Shown here in pieces: positions 35,799 to 43,598 of a stretch of DNA of 64,000 nucleotides. Under the pieces are notes generated by a model. That model saw only the letters and a list, made by a program, of their open reading frames with translations, searched no databases and was not told the origin of the DNA. The stretch is taken from assembly GCA_965227095.1 (NCBI GenBank), contig CBDDFL010000001.1:2914001-2978000 (forward strand), given 5' to 3'. Source of the DNA: JANQMY01 sp965227095. GTDB lineage: Bacteria; Pseudomonadota; Alphaproteobacteria; JANQMY01. The position numbers were made by a program, and so were the translations under genes. Position 1 is the first letter of the stretch, and each line of letters starts with the position of its first letter.

Positions 35799-36279
35799 GC
35801 GTTGGAATGGGGGCTGTCACGGTTTGGTGCGCATCGCGATAAAGCACGTGGGCACGATCTTCAAACGCGCCAACCATCTTTAGAACCGCTTTGGTAAAGA
35901 CCTGGGACATCAGCTTTTGCAGCGTCTTGCTGCGGAATTCAAAGTCGATGAAAAAGTCGACCGTACACCCACCCTCATTATTATTTTCGAACGCCCAGCG
36001 ATTGGTCAGATAGCGGAAGGGCCCATCAATATACTGAACTTCGATGAAGTTCTGTCCGGGATTGAGCGACACCCGGCTGGTGAATTGTTCGCGAAACACT
36101 TTGAACGCAACGGCCATATCCGCCGTGAGCAATTCCAGCTCATCGACGATTTCCCGGTTGCGCACGCGCAGCGCCACGCACCAGGGAATGAAGCTTGGAT
36201 ATTTTTCCACATCCGCTACCAGCTCATACATCTGGTCCGCGCGATACGGCAGAATTTTACGTTCGCTGTGGGAGGTCAT
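35770..36279 (-). CDS. RatA/Coq10-type START (SRPBCC) protein, probable ubiquinone-binding
   Basis: The 169-aa protein has the Coq10/RatA pattern: the start SERKILPYRADQMYELVADVEKYPSFIPWC, a hydrophobic pocket made of long curved strands, and DFEFRSKTLQKLMSQVFTKAV near the end. Yeast and alphaproteobacterial Coq10 relatives bind coenzyme Q. The E. coli member was named RatA as a toxin, but the lipA linkage here supports a quinone or respiratory role. Its start overlaps the lipA stop by 4 bp, so they are coupled. Confidence 0.85.
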   Translation of the reverse strand: MTSHSERKILPYRADQMYELVADVEKYPSFIPWCVALRVRNREIVDELELLTADMAVAFKVFREQFTSRVSLNPGQNFIEVQYIDGPFRYLTNRWAFENNNEGGCTVDFFIDFEFRSKTLQKLMSQVFTKAVLKMVGAFEDRAHVLYRDAHQTVTAPIPTLNPVDVGEA

Positions 36280-37250
36280 TTTGCACCACCGGACAATTGC
36301 AAACGGGCCGCCTTCAGACGTTCAAAGTCTTCACCCGCATGGTGCGACGACCGCGTGAGCGGGCTGGCCGAGACCATTAAAAAGCCTTTGGCATAGGCCG
36401 TGGTCTCATATGATTTGAATTCGTCCGGTGTGACAAAGCGATCGATAGCGTGATGCTTCCGGGTCGGTTGCAGATATTGGCCAATGGTCAGAAAGTCCAC
36501 ATCCGCCGCCCGCAGATCATCCATCACCTGCATCACTTCTTCGCGGGTTTCACCCAACCCCACCATGATGCCGGATTTGGTGAATGAGGTTGGATCCAAC
36601 TCCTTAACCTGTTGCAGCAAGCGCAGGCTCGCGAAATAACGCGCACCCGGACGTACACGGAGGTAAAGCCCCGGCACAGTTTCGAGATTGTGGTTAAACA
36701 CATCGGGCTTGGCCTCCACGACCACACGCAATGCGTCTGACTTCCGCAAAAAGTCCGGCGTTAACACTTCAATGGTCGTTTTAGGGGACCGTTCACGGAT
36801 CGCGCGGATCACTTTTGCAAAATGATCGGCGCCGCCATCGCTCAAATCATCGCGGTCAACAGAGGTGATCACCACATGGCTGAGGCCCAGTTTTTCGACC
36901 GCCTTGGCCACATTGTCCGGCTCTTCCGCATCCAGCGGTCCCGGCAGCCCGGTCTTCACATTACAGAACGCGCAGGCCCGTGTGCAGGTGTCCCCCATGA
37001 TCATCATGGTGGCGTGTTTCTTTTCCCAGCATTCCCCAATATTGGGGCAGCCAGCTTCCTCGCACACCGTGACCAGATTGTGATCCCGAACGATTTTCCG
37101 CGTGCCTTGGTAGCCCGGCGTTGTGGGCGCCTTGACCCGCAACCAATCCGGCTTCCGCAACACCGGACTGTCCGGATTGCGCGCTTTTTCCGGGTGGCGC
37201 GGCCGCTCCTCAGCGGTACTCGACGGTTTTTGTTCGTAAATCACGGCCAT
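36276..37250 (-). CDS. lipA: Lipoyl synthase
   Basis: The 324-aa radical SAM enzyme has two iron-sulfur sites: the N-terminal auxiliary cluster Cys motif (CEEAGCPNIGECW, about residue 63) and the radical SAM C-x3-C-x2-C motif CTRACAFC (about 89). The conserved end RSSHHAGE is present; its Ser ligates the auxiliary cluster. It inserts sulfur into octanoyl groups on E2 and other lipoyl domains, and so serves the pdh genes nearby. In most alphaproteobacteria it sits directly next to lpd; here a Tad cassette lies in between. Confidence 0.96.
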   Translation of the reverse strand: MAVIYEQKPSSTAEERPRHPEKARNPDSPVLRKPDWLRVKAPTTPGYQGTRKIVRDHNLVTVCEEAGCPNIGECWEKKHATMMIMGDTCTRACAFCNVKTGLPGPLDAEEPDNVAKAVEKLGLSHVVITSVDRDDLSDGGADHFAKVIRAIRERSPKTTIEVLTPDFLRKSDALRVVVEAKPDVFNHNLETVPGLYLRVRPGARYFASLRLLQQVKELDPTSFTKSGIMVGLGETREEVMQVMDDLRAADVDFLTIGQYLQPTRKHHAIDRFVTPDEFKSYETTAYAKGFLMVSASPLTRSSHHAGEDFERLKAARLQLSGGAK

Positions 37251-37525
37251 AAGCTGAGCCAGAACCCCTTTTCTCCCGCCCTTCCCAACAAGGACATCAG
37301 AAGGCGAGAAATATACAAGGATGACCTTTAAGACAATGGCTATCGTCCTGGGACAATCAAGGGCCTGCCCCCTGTTTCAAATTGGCTCACATCAGGACAT
37401 TTAAGGCCTGATATCTGCAAAATCGTCCCAGATCCGGACACTTTCTTCAAGTTAGAGCCACATTCGCCGCTTTTCCCCATGGCACAGACCTTGCGATTTC
37501 GACCGCGGGCGATGAGTCCGTCCAA

Positions 37526-38833
37526 GTGGAAAATGGGTTTGAGATGATGAACAAGTCGTTGATTGGAAAATTCGCCAAAAACAAAAAGGGCAATATTGCA
37601 TTGCTCACCTCTTTTTTGGCTATCCCGATGTTCGTTTTGGCGGGCGGCGCCGTGGATCTGATGCGCATTGCCGGCGCGCGCAGTGAAGTGCTTGGCGCCA
37701 TCGACACAGGCGTCCTGGCTGCAACCTCTCTCACGAACACTCGGGACCCTGAAACGGTCATCCGCGAATATGTGGATACAAATGTGGACCCGTCGATCAT
37801 CGATCCGGCAAACGTCACGCTGAATGTCTCCTCCACAAAAACGCTGAACTCATCCACCATCAACGTAACCGCCGATTTCTCCATTCCGACCACATTTTTG
37901 TCTTTGCTTGGTTACAACTCAGTACCCGTCCAAATCGCGAGCACCGGTACGGAAGCGATACCGAACGTTGAAGTGTCTTTAGTCCTCGACGTGTCCGGAT
38001 CTATGCGCGGCGATAAGATTGTCGCGCTGCGTGATGCCGCAAATGAGTTCATCGACACCATCATCACACCGGGTAGCGAAGACCGCGTATCGGTTTCCCT
38101 CATTCCTTATTCCAGCAATGTGAATGTGGGGACGGCGACCTTTGCATCTTATCTGGATGTGGAACAAAAATTGTGTGATGATGGTATTTACCCATGCGAC
38201 GGGAGCTACACCCAGGCTGAGATTGACGCCACCATCGCTGATTGGAACGGCTGCTTCAACTACGACAATGCCGATTATGGCACCGGCCTGCTGCAATCGA
38301 CCAGCGAAGAAGAAACCCCCCGCGATCGGGACTGCAAGCCAAGCCAAACGCCGATCTTTGTCTCGAACGATACGACGGCCCTTCATGCTCAAATCAACAG
38401 CTACGCGGCGAGTGGCAGCACGGCCATGCATGTGGGGACCATGTGGGGATTGAAAGCCCTTAGTCCATCTTGGCAAGGCGCCATTGGTGCAGGGCCGGAT
38501 TTTGGCGATCGCCCTAAAGCATTCACAGACGAAGACACACAGAAATTTCTGGTCGTCATGACGGATGGTGAGATCAACCCTATCCGAAGCGATAATTTCG
38601 GATCAGACGCAATCGCAGGCAATCACTTTACGTCCGTATGCCAGCAAGCCCGCGACAACAATGTCTCTGTGTGGGCCATTGGTTTCCAAATTACCGACGG
38701 AAGCGACGCAGACATCCTGTTGGAGCAATGCCCGTCAAACCCAAGCCAGTATTTCTTGATTGAAGGCCTGAACATTTCCGATGCATTCGAAGTGATTGCA
38801 GCCACGATCAACAATCTGCGCATCACAAGCTAG
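37526..38833 (+). CDS. TadG-like pilus-associated protein with von Willebrand factor A domain
   Basis: The 435-aa protein has a basic N-terminus followed by one membrane helix with a TadE/TadG-type start (KKGNIALLTSFLAIPMFVL, then GAVDLMR). A vWA domain covers about residues 150-430, with a complete MIDAS metal site: DVSGSM (Asp155, Ser157, Ser159), the Thr/Ser segment SGSTAMH and MTDGE. The translation start is uncertain; ATG at 37526, 37544 or 37547 are all possible. It is followed at 21 bp by two TadE-like genes. It should sit on the outer face of the inner membrane and bind ligands or partners through the metal site. Confidence 0.83.
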   Translation: MENGFEMMNKSLIGKFAKNKKGNIALLTSFLAIPMFVLAGGAVDLMRIAGARSEVLGAIDTGVLAATSLTNTRDPETVIREYVDTNVDPSIIDPANVTLNVSSTKTLNSSTINVTADFSIPTTFLSLLGYNSVPVQIASTGTEAIPNVEVSLVLDVSGSMRGDKIVALRDAANEFIDTIITPGSEDRVSVSLIPYSSNVNVGTATFASYLDVEQKLCDDGIYPCDGSYTQAEIDATIADWNGCFNYDNADYGTGLLQSTSEEETPRDRDCKPSQTPIFVSNDTTALHAQINSYAASGSTAMHVGTMWGLKALSPSWQGAIGAGPDFGDRPKAFTDEDTQKFLVVMTDGEINPIRSDNFGSDAIAGNHFTSVCQQARDNNVSVWAIGFQITDGSDADILLEQCPSNPSQYFLIEGLNISDAFEVIAATINNLRITS

Positions 38834-38854
38834 AGCAAGGTTTGGAGACCCCCA

Positions 38855-39403
38855 ATGTTCAAGATGTTAAGAATGCTCCGCCGCGCTTCTAAGCGTTTCA
38901 AGAAAAACGCTACCGGTGCAGCGGGTGTGGAGTTTGCCCTTGTAAGCCCGATCTTTTTTGCTCTGGTCTTCTCCATTTTTGAGATGGGCCTGCTCTTTAC
39001 ACGGATCGCCCTGGTTGAAGACGCCACCAGGACGGCGGCACGACAAATCTATGTGGGCGCCGCAACGACCGGCAACTTTACACAAGATGATTTGGAAACA
39101 CTCATCTGTAATCAAACTTTCGGCTTCTTCCCTTGCGAAGACAGCATCACGGTTGAAGTGACCGTTATTGACAATGTCAGTGACATTCCAGCAACCGATG
39201 CCACTTGCGACGAAAGTGGCGACGAGATCAATCCGGCCGTTGGATATACGACGACTGGCCGCGAGGATAATGTGTTCGTCCGCGTCTGCGCGACGGTCGC
39301 TGTTTTGACGCCTGGATTGGGATTGGGCCTCGCCCTCGATAAGACCGACGGCAACAACTACGAAATCATCAGTTCCTTCGTATTCAAAAACGAACCTTTC
39401 TAA
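38855..39403 (+). CDS. TadE-like pseudopilin
   Basis: The 182-aa protein has a basic leader (KRFKKN) and the TadE signature GAAGVEFALVSPIFFALVFSIFEMG, a single N-terminal membrane helix with conserved Glu. After it comes an extracytoplasmic domain of about 120 residues with four cysteines (CNQTFGFFPC, TCDE, RVC), probably disulfide-bonded. TadE/TadF proteins are minor pilins of Flp-type pili. It lies 21 bp after the vWA gene and 11 bp before the next TadE-like gene, so the three form one operon. Confidence 0.85.
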   Translation: MFKMLRMLRRASKRFKKNATGAAGVEFALVSPIFFALVFSIFEMGLLFTRIALVEDATRTAARQIYVGAATTGNFTQDDLETLICNQTFGFFPCEDSITVEVTVIDNVSDIPATDATCDESGDEINPAVGYTTTGREDNVFVRVCATVAVLTPGLGLGLALDKTDGNNYEIISSFVFKNEPF

Positions 39404-39414
39404 GAGGCGCCCCC

Positions 39415-39969
39415 ATGTTTAGCTCCTTCAAGAACCTTTGCAGCAAGTTTCGTCGCGATCAACGCGGTGTGGCACTTACTGAATTCGCCCTGGTCGGTCC
39501 CGTGCTGGTCGCTCTCCTCATTTTTTCTGTGAACGGTTTCGATGCCTATCGGGGTCTTCGGAAAGCATCCGCAACAGTAGACATGATCGGAGACCTTGCA
39601 ACACGAGATGTTGACTTCACAGCAACCGATAGAGACCAGTATTTTGCGGCAGCAGAAGCCATTCTGGACAAATACGCCGTCGGGAACAATGTCGAAATGA
39701 TCATCTCCAGCGTCGAGCAGGACGCCGATGGGAATTACATCGTTTTGTGGAGTGTGGCGAATGGTAATGCCACTGCACATGGGGCAGCTCTCCCCGCAGA
39801 GGTAGAAAACGATTTGCCCGCCATTCCGGTCGGAGAGAGCATCGTCGTAACCGAGCTGGACTTTCAATTCCAGCCGACGTTCCAAGACCTTTGGGTGGGC
39901 AGTATCACCGTTGACCAGTTCTCGATCAGCCGCCCACGGAAAGTTGCCCAAATCACATACGTTCCGTAA
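39415..39969 (+). CDS. TadE/TadF-like pseudopilin
   Basis: The 184-aa protein has a basic leader (KFRRDQR) and a TadE-type helix, ALTEFALVGPVLVALLIFSVNGF. Its outside domain is longer and acidic, with no cysteines. It is a distant paralogue of the preceding gene. A minor pilin role in an Flp/Tad pilus is expected, but the other Tad components (prepilin, CpaF ATPase, TadBC, RcpA secretin) are not in this window. 298 bp follow without a secure gene. Confidence 0.83.
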   Translation: MFSSFKNLCSKFRRDQRGVALTEFALVGPVLVALLIFSVNGFDAYRGLRKASATVDMIGDLATRDVDFTATDRDQYFAAAEAILDKYAVGNNVEMIISSVEQDADGNYIVLWSVANGNATAHGAALPAEVENDLPAIPVGESIVVTELDFQFQPTFQDLWVGSITVDQFSISRPRKVAQITYVP

Positions 39970-40000
39970 GCGGACATACGACACAATCAGAGGACATCAA

Positions 40001-40186
40001 TTATAGGAAAAATTGCTGGCGGCCGGCGGCCCCGAGAAAGGGCCAGTTTGGGATGACTGAGGCTTTAAACCTTTCCTGGAGAGGAACCACCGACCATAAA
40101 GCATGAACCCGCACCGAAATACGGCCACTGATGATTATATCATCAGGGTAAATATTAAGTTCATCATGCGAAGTATCAAGTGGCAT
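40001..40186 (-). CDS. Doubtful small ORF downstream of lpd
   Basis: A 61-codon reading starts at an ATG preceded by AAAGGT at 7 bases, the same leader motif (AAAGGTAAAAA) that stands before lpd. The predicted peptide (MPLDTSHDELNIYPDDIII...) has no recognised family, no signal peptide and no helix. Its leader falls in a perfect inverted repeat (40196-40230), and a second repeat (40128-40146) lies inside the reading frame. The good ribosome-binding site argues for translation; the repeats and lack of homology argue for a gene remnant or regulatory region. Confidence 0.25.
   Translation of the reverse strand: MPLDTSHDELNIYPDDIIISGRISVRVHALWSVVPLQERFKASVIPNWPFLGAAGRQQFFL
40128..40146. repeat. 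19-bp perfect palindromic repeat (7-bp arms, 5-bp spacer)
   Basis: CTGATGA and TCATCAG flank TTATA, an exact inverted repeat with an AT-rich centre. It is the size of a dimeric regulator site. It lies in the intergenic stretch between the Tad-like cassette and lpd, within the doubtful small ORF. No matching site was found by eye elsewhere in the window. Confidence 0.5.
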
Positions 40187-40195
40187 TATTTTTAC

Positions 40196-40230
40196 CTTTA
40201 ATAACAACATTTTGACTGTCGTTATTAAAG
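40196..40230. repeat. 10-bp perfect inverted repeat, possible hairpin after lpd
   Basis: CTTTAATAAC (40196-40205) and GTTATTAAAG (40221-40230) are exact complements with a 15-nt loop. It is only 38 bp beyond the lpd stop at 40268. The stem is AT-rich and lacks a GC core and clear T-tract, so it is a weak terminator at best; a protein-binding site or mRNA 3'-end hairpin are alternatives. Confidence 0.45.
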
Positions 40231-40267
40231 TTAATTATGCGGCTTCTAACGGCGTGATTAACCAAGG

Positions 40268-41668
40268 TCAAATGTGCAACGCCCGTCCATAGGCGTCCAA
40301 AACAGATTCATGCATCATTTCGCTTAAGGTTGGATGCGGAAAGACCGTATGCATCAGATCTGCTTCTGTGGATTCTAATGTCTTCGCAACCGTGTATCCC
40401 TGGATCAATTCCGTTACTTCCGCGCCGATCATATGCGCGCCCAAAAGCTCACCGGTCTTGCCGTCGAAAACGGTTTTGACCAAGCCATCCGCTTCCCCCA
40501 GCGCAATCGCTTTGCCGTTGCCGATAAAGGGGAAGCGCCCAACTTTTACCTCGTGCCCTGCTGCAATTGCTTTTTCTTCCGTCAATCCCACAGAGGCGAT
40601 CTGCGGGTGGCAATAGGTGCACCCCGGAATGTTTGAGGTGTCCATAGGGTGCAGTCCGGGCACGCCGGCGATCTTCTCCACGCATACAACCCCCTCGTGG
40701 CTCGCTTTGTGGGCCAGCCAAGGCGGGCCCGCCACATCGCCAATGGCGTATAGGCCCTCCACGCCGGTGGCGCCCCAGGGATCGATCTTGATATGACCGC
40801 GGTCTACCTCAACGCCAAGCTCTTCCAGGCCCAGATTTTCGACGTTACCCGTGATACCAACCGCGAGAATGACCCGGTCAAACTCTTTCTCGATCTGTGT
40901 CCCGGCCTTATCTTTGATCACCGCCGCCACACTGTCCCCACCAGGTGTAAGGCTTTCGACCGTGGAACTGGTCATGATGTCGAAACCTTGTTTTTTGAAG
41001 GCCTTGTCCGCGAAGGCAGAAATTTCAACATCTTCCACCGGCAAGATCCGGTCCATCACTTCCACCACGGTGACCTTGGCCCCCATGGTCTGAAAGAAGC
41101 TGGCAAACTCAATCCCGATGGCGCCGGACCCGACGACGAGCAGTGATTTCGGCATTACATCCGGCACCATCGCTTCTTTGTAGGTCCAAATGAGCTTCCC
41201 GTCCGGTTCCAGCCCCGGCAGGGTACGGGCCCGCGCGCCCGTGGCGATGATGATGTGCTTTGCTTGTACGGAATGTTCTTCCTTCTTACCGCGCACATCT
41301 ATTTTACCGGCGTCCTGCAGCTTACCTTCGCCCTCAATCACGGTGACTTTGTTTTTCTTCAGAAGAAACTTCACGCCGTTGGACAATTGGTTGGCCACCG
41401 CCCGGCTGCGCTTTACCACCTTGTCCACATCGAATGAGATATTGTCCGCGCTCAGGCCAAATTCGTCGAGCCGATGAAGCATGTGGAAGATTTCTGAGGA
41501 CCGCAGCAGGGCCTTCGTGGGAATGCACCCCCAGTTAAGGCAGATGCCGCCTAGATGCTCCCGCTCGATGACCGCTGTTTTCATCCCAAGCTGTGCGGCA
41601 CGAATGGCGGCCACATACCCTCCAGGCCCGGAGCCAATTACCACCAGGTCGAAACTTTGGTCAGTCAT
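40268..41668 (-). CDS. lpd: Dihydrolipoamide dehydrogenase (E3)
   Basis: The 466-aa flavoprotein has the FAD motif GSGPGGYVAAIRAAQLG at the N-terminus, the redox disulfide CLNWGC (about residues 43-48), the NAD motif VVGSGAIGIEFAS (about 178) and the dimer active-site His in HPTLSEMMHE near the end. It reoxidises lipoyl groups of the pyruvate dehydrogenase complex and is the PDH-type E3 variant (CLNWGCIPTKALL). An AAAGGT site precedes the ATG. It is the last gene of the pdh group, separated from pdhC by the unknown gene at 41696. Confidence 0.96.
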   Translation of the reverse strand: MTDQSFDLVVIGSGPGGYVAAIRAAQLGMKTAVIEREHLGGICLNWGCIPTKALLRSSEIFHMLHRLDEFGLSADNISFDVDKVVKRSRAVANQLSNGVKFLLKKNKVTVIEGEGKLQDAGKIDVRGKKEEHSVQAKHIIIATGARARTLPGLEPDGKLIWTYKEAMVPDVMPKSLLVVGSGAIGIEFASFFQTMGAKVTVVEVMDRILPVEDVEISAFADKAFKKQGFDIMTSSTVESLTPGGDSVAAVIKDKAGTQIEKEFDRVILAVGITGNVENLGLEELGVEVDRGHIKIDPWGATGVEGLYAIGDVAGPPWLAHKASHEGVVCVEKIAGVPGLHPMDTSNIPGCTYCHPQIASVGLTEEKAIAAGHEVKVGRFPFIGNGKAIALGEADGLVKTVFDGKTGELLGAHMIGAEVTELIQGYTVAKTLESTEADLMHTVFPHPTLSEMMHESVLDAYGRALHI

Positions 41669-41695
41669 GTTTTTACCTTTAATGAGAACGGCACC

Positions 41696-42247
41696 TTAAT
41701 GCGTGATGGTGCGCCCGACATGGAAATCAAATGTGGTGAGATAGGGATCTAGCCGATCCGCGATCTGTTCAACGGACTGTGCGTCCTTTAACTGTTCGCA
41801 TACGGAAAACTCACGCAATTCGTCCCCATAACGGCCCTTCACCAGCGCCACCACAAGACGGTCATAGTCTTCAAAGGCGTCAAGATCCAGCAACACGCCG
41901 CAGACACCGGCGAGCAAGCGCCGCACATCGTTTTTATACTTGTCGCGATTGGCGGCGAACTGCGCCATGGAACGCTCCTTGGACTCTGGAACCGTCACGG
42001 CAATGGCCAAGACAGACCCTTCCAGATCCTCAAAATCCTCATAAGAAATGCGAGCGGATTTTACATATTCAAGCTTCAGATCAAGGCGGTCGAAATGGCG
42101 GATGACCTGGGGCAGCGACGGCGGTGCCGAGTTGAACGTGCTGTCATAGGCCAGGGCGGCGGAGCCCAACCAAAGCGCTAGGAAGATCAATGCACCCAGT
42201 TTTGTCGTCACTCTAGAAATGGCGTCCACTCCCGCCAAAAGCCACAC
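41696..42247 (-). CDS. Unknown exported protein within the pyruvate dehydrogenase operon
   Basis: The 183-aa protein begins at GTG 42247, 5 bp after the pdhC stop. A further GTG at 42211 would place a clean signal peptide at the N-terminus (TTKLGALIFLALWLGSAALA-Y). The mature part is helical, with acidic/basic segments and two cysteines (VCGVLL and SVCEQL). No family is recognised. Its position 27 bp ahead of lpd means it is co-transcribed with the complex, but an extracytoplasmic protein is not an obvious PDH component, so its role is open. Confidence 0.7.
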   Translation of the reverse strand: MWLLAGVDAISRVTTKLGALIFLALWLGSAALAYDSTFNSAPPSLPQVIRHFDRLDLKLEYVKSARISYEDFEDLEGSVLAIAVTVPESKERSMAQFAANRDKYKNDVRRLLAGVCGVLLDLDAFEDYDRLVVALVKGRYGDELREFSVCEQLKDAQSVEQIADRLDPYLTTFDFHVGRTITH

Positions 42248-42252
42248 TGGCC

Positions 42253-43581
42253 CTACAGTAGCATTGTCGAGGGATCTTCGACATAGCCTTTAAACACACC
42301 TAGAAGCTGGGCGCCCAACGCCCCGTCTATCACCCGATGGTCGCAGGAAAGCGTCACATTCATGACCGTCGCAACCGCCAGCGCGCCGTCTTTGACCACC
42401 GGTTTCTGGGCGCCGGCGCCAATTGCCAAGATGCCTGCGTGAGGTGGATTAATCACGGCGTCGAAGTGATCAATGCCGAACATGCCGAGGTTCGAGACAG
42501 CAAAAGACCCGCCTTCAAATTCTTGAGGCTTCAGTTTCTTGGTACGGGCACGGCCCGCCAGGTCCACCATTTCCTGTGAAATGGTGGATAGGCCCTTTGT
42601 ATCGGCCTTGCGCACAATAGGCGTGATGAGCCCGCCTTCAATCGCGACCGCCACGCCGATGTCCGCGTGTTTGTGGCGGAGCATGGCATCGTCCGTCCAG
42701 CTCGCATTGGCGGCGGGAACGCGCATGAGCGCGAGAGCGAGGGCCTTAATGATGAAATCATTGACGCTGATTTTGAAGGCGCCCTCGCCTTCGGGCGACT
42801 TTGCGTTCAGTTCTTTTCGAAACGCAAGAAGCTTGTCGATTTCGCACGTAATGTTGAGCCGGAAATGGGGCATGCCCTGCTTTGCCGCCGTGAGGCGACG
42901 TGCAATCGTCTTACGCATTTGATCGTGGGGCACCTCGTCGAAACTGTCCGCTTCGAAGAAAGCGCGCGAATCCGGCAGGCCGCCCGGTACCCCTGCGGGT
43001 GCTGCCGCTGGAGCCTGAGGCGCAGCAGGTGTTGTGGCCGCTGCCGGTGCCGCCTTCGCCGCTCCGGAAGACAGGGCGGCTTCCACATCCCGTTTGACAA
43101 TGCGGCCACGGGGCCCCGAGCCGGTGATCTGCGCAAGTTGCAGATTGTTTTGAGAGGCAATGCGCCGCGCTAAAGGGCTTGCGAAAATTCGTGCCCCATT
43201 GGCAACGGGGGCAACTGGTGTTGCCACAGGCGCCGACGGCGCGGCGGCTGGTGGCTCATCTGCTGTCGGTTCGGGAGCTGCGGCTGGTTGCGTTGCAGCC
43301 TTCGGCGCGGGTGCAGATCCAATTGCAGACGCGTCTTCACCGTCTTCAAGAATAACGGCGATCACATTGTTGACCGCCACGTTCTCGGTGCCCTCTCCCA
43401 CCAAAATTTTGCCGACCACGCCTTCGTCAACCGCTTCCACCTCCATGGTGGCCTTGTCGGTTTCGATTTCTGCGATGACGTCGCCCGGGGCAATGCTATC
43501 CCCTTCTTTGACCAACCATTTGGCAAGCGTCCCCTCTTCCATGGTCGGTGAGAGGGCGGGCATGAGTATATCGATCGGCAT
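42253..43581 (-). CDS. pdhC: Pyruvate dehydrogenase E2, dihydrolipoamide acetyltransferase
   Basis: The protein has 442 aa. A lipoyl domain (residues 1-80) has the modified lysine in EIETDKATMEVEA. A Pro/Ala-rich linker follows, then a peripheral subunit-binding domain (about 133-170: FASPLARRIA...GPRGRIVKRDV), a second Ala/Pro linker and the catalytic acyltransferase domain with the HxxxDG motif in SCDHRVIDG. It transfers acetyl groups to CoA and forms the complex core. It follows pdhB by 17 bp. Confidence 0.95.
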   Translation of the reverse strand: MPIDILMPALSPTMEEGTLAKWLVKEGDSIAPGDVIAEIETDKATMEVEAVDEGVVGKILVGEGTENVAVNNVIAVILEDGEDASAIGSAPAPKAATQPAAAPEPTADEPPAAAPSAPVATPVAPVANGARIFASPLARRIASQNNLQLAQITGSGPRGRIVKRDVEAALSSGAAKAAPAAATTPAAPQAPAAAPAGVPGGLPDSRAFFEADSFDEVPHDQMRKTIARRLTAAKQGMPHFRLNITCEIDKLLAFRKELNAKSPEGEGAFKISVNDFIIKALALALMRVPAANASWTDDAMLRHKHADIGVAVAIEGGLITPIVRKADTKGLSTISQEMVDLAGRARTKKLKPQEFEGGSFAVSNLGMFGIDHFDAVINPPHAGILAIGAGAQKPVVKDGALAVATVMNVTLSCDHRVIDGALGAQLLGVFKGYVEDPSTMLL

Positions 43582-43598
43582 AATCTGTCTCCCGCCCG

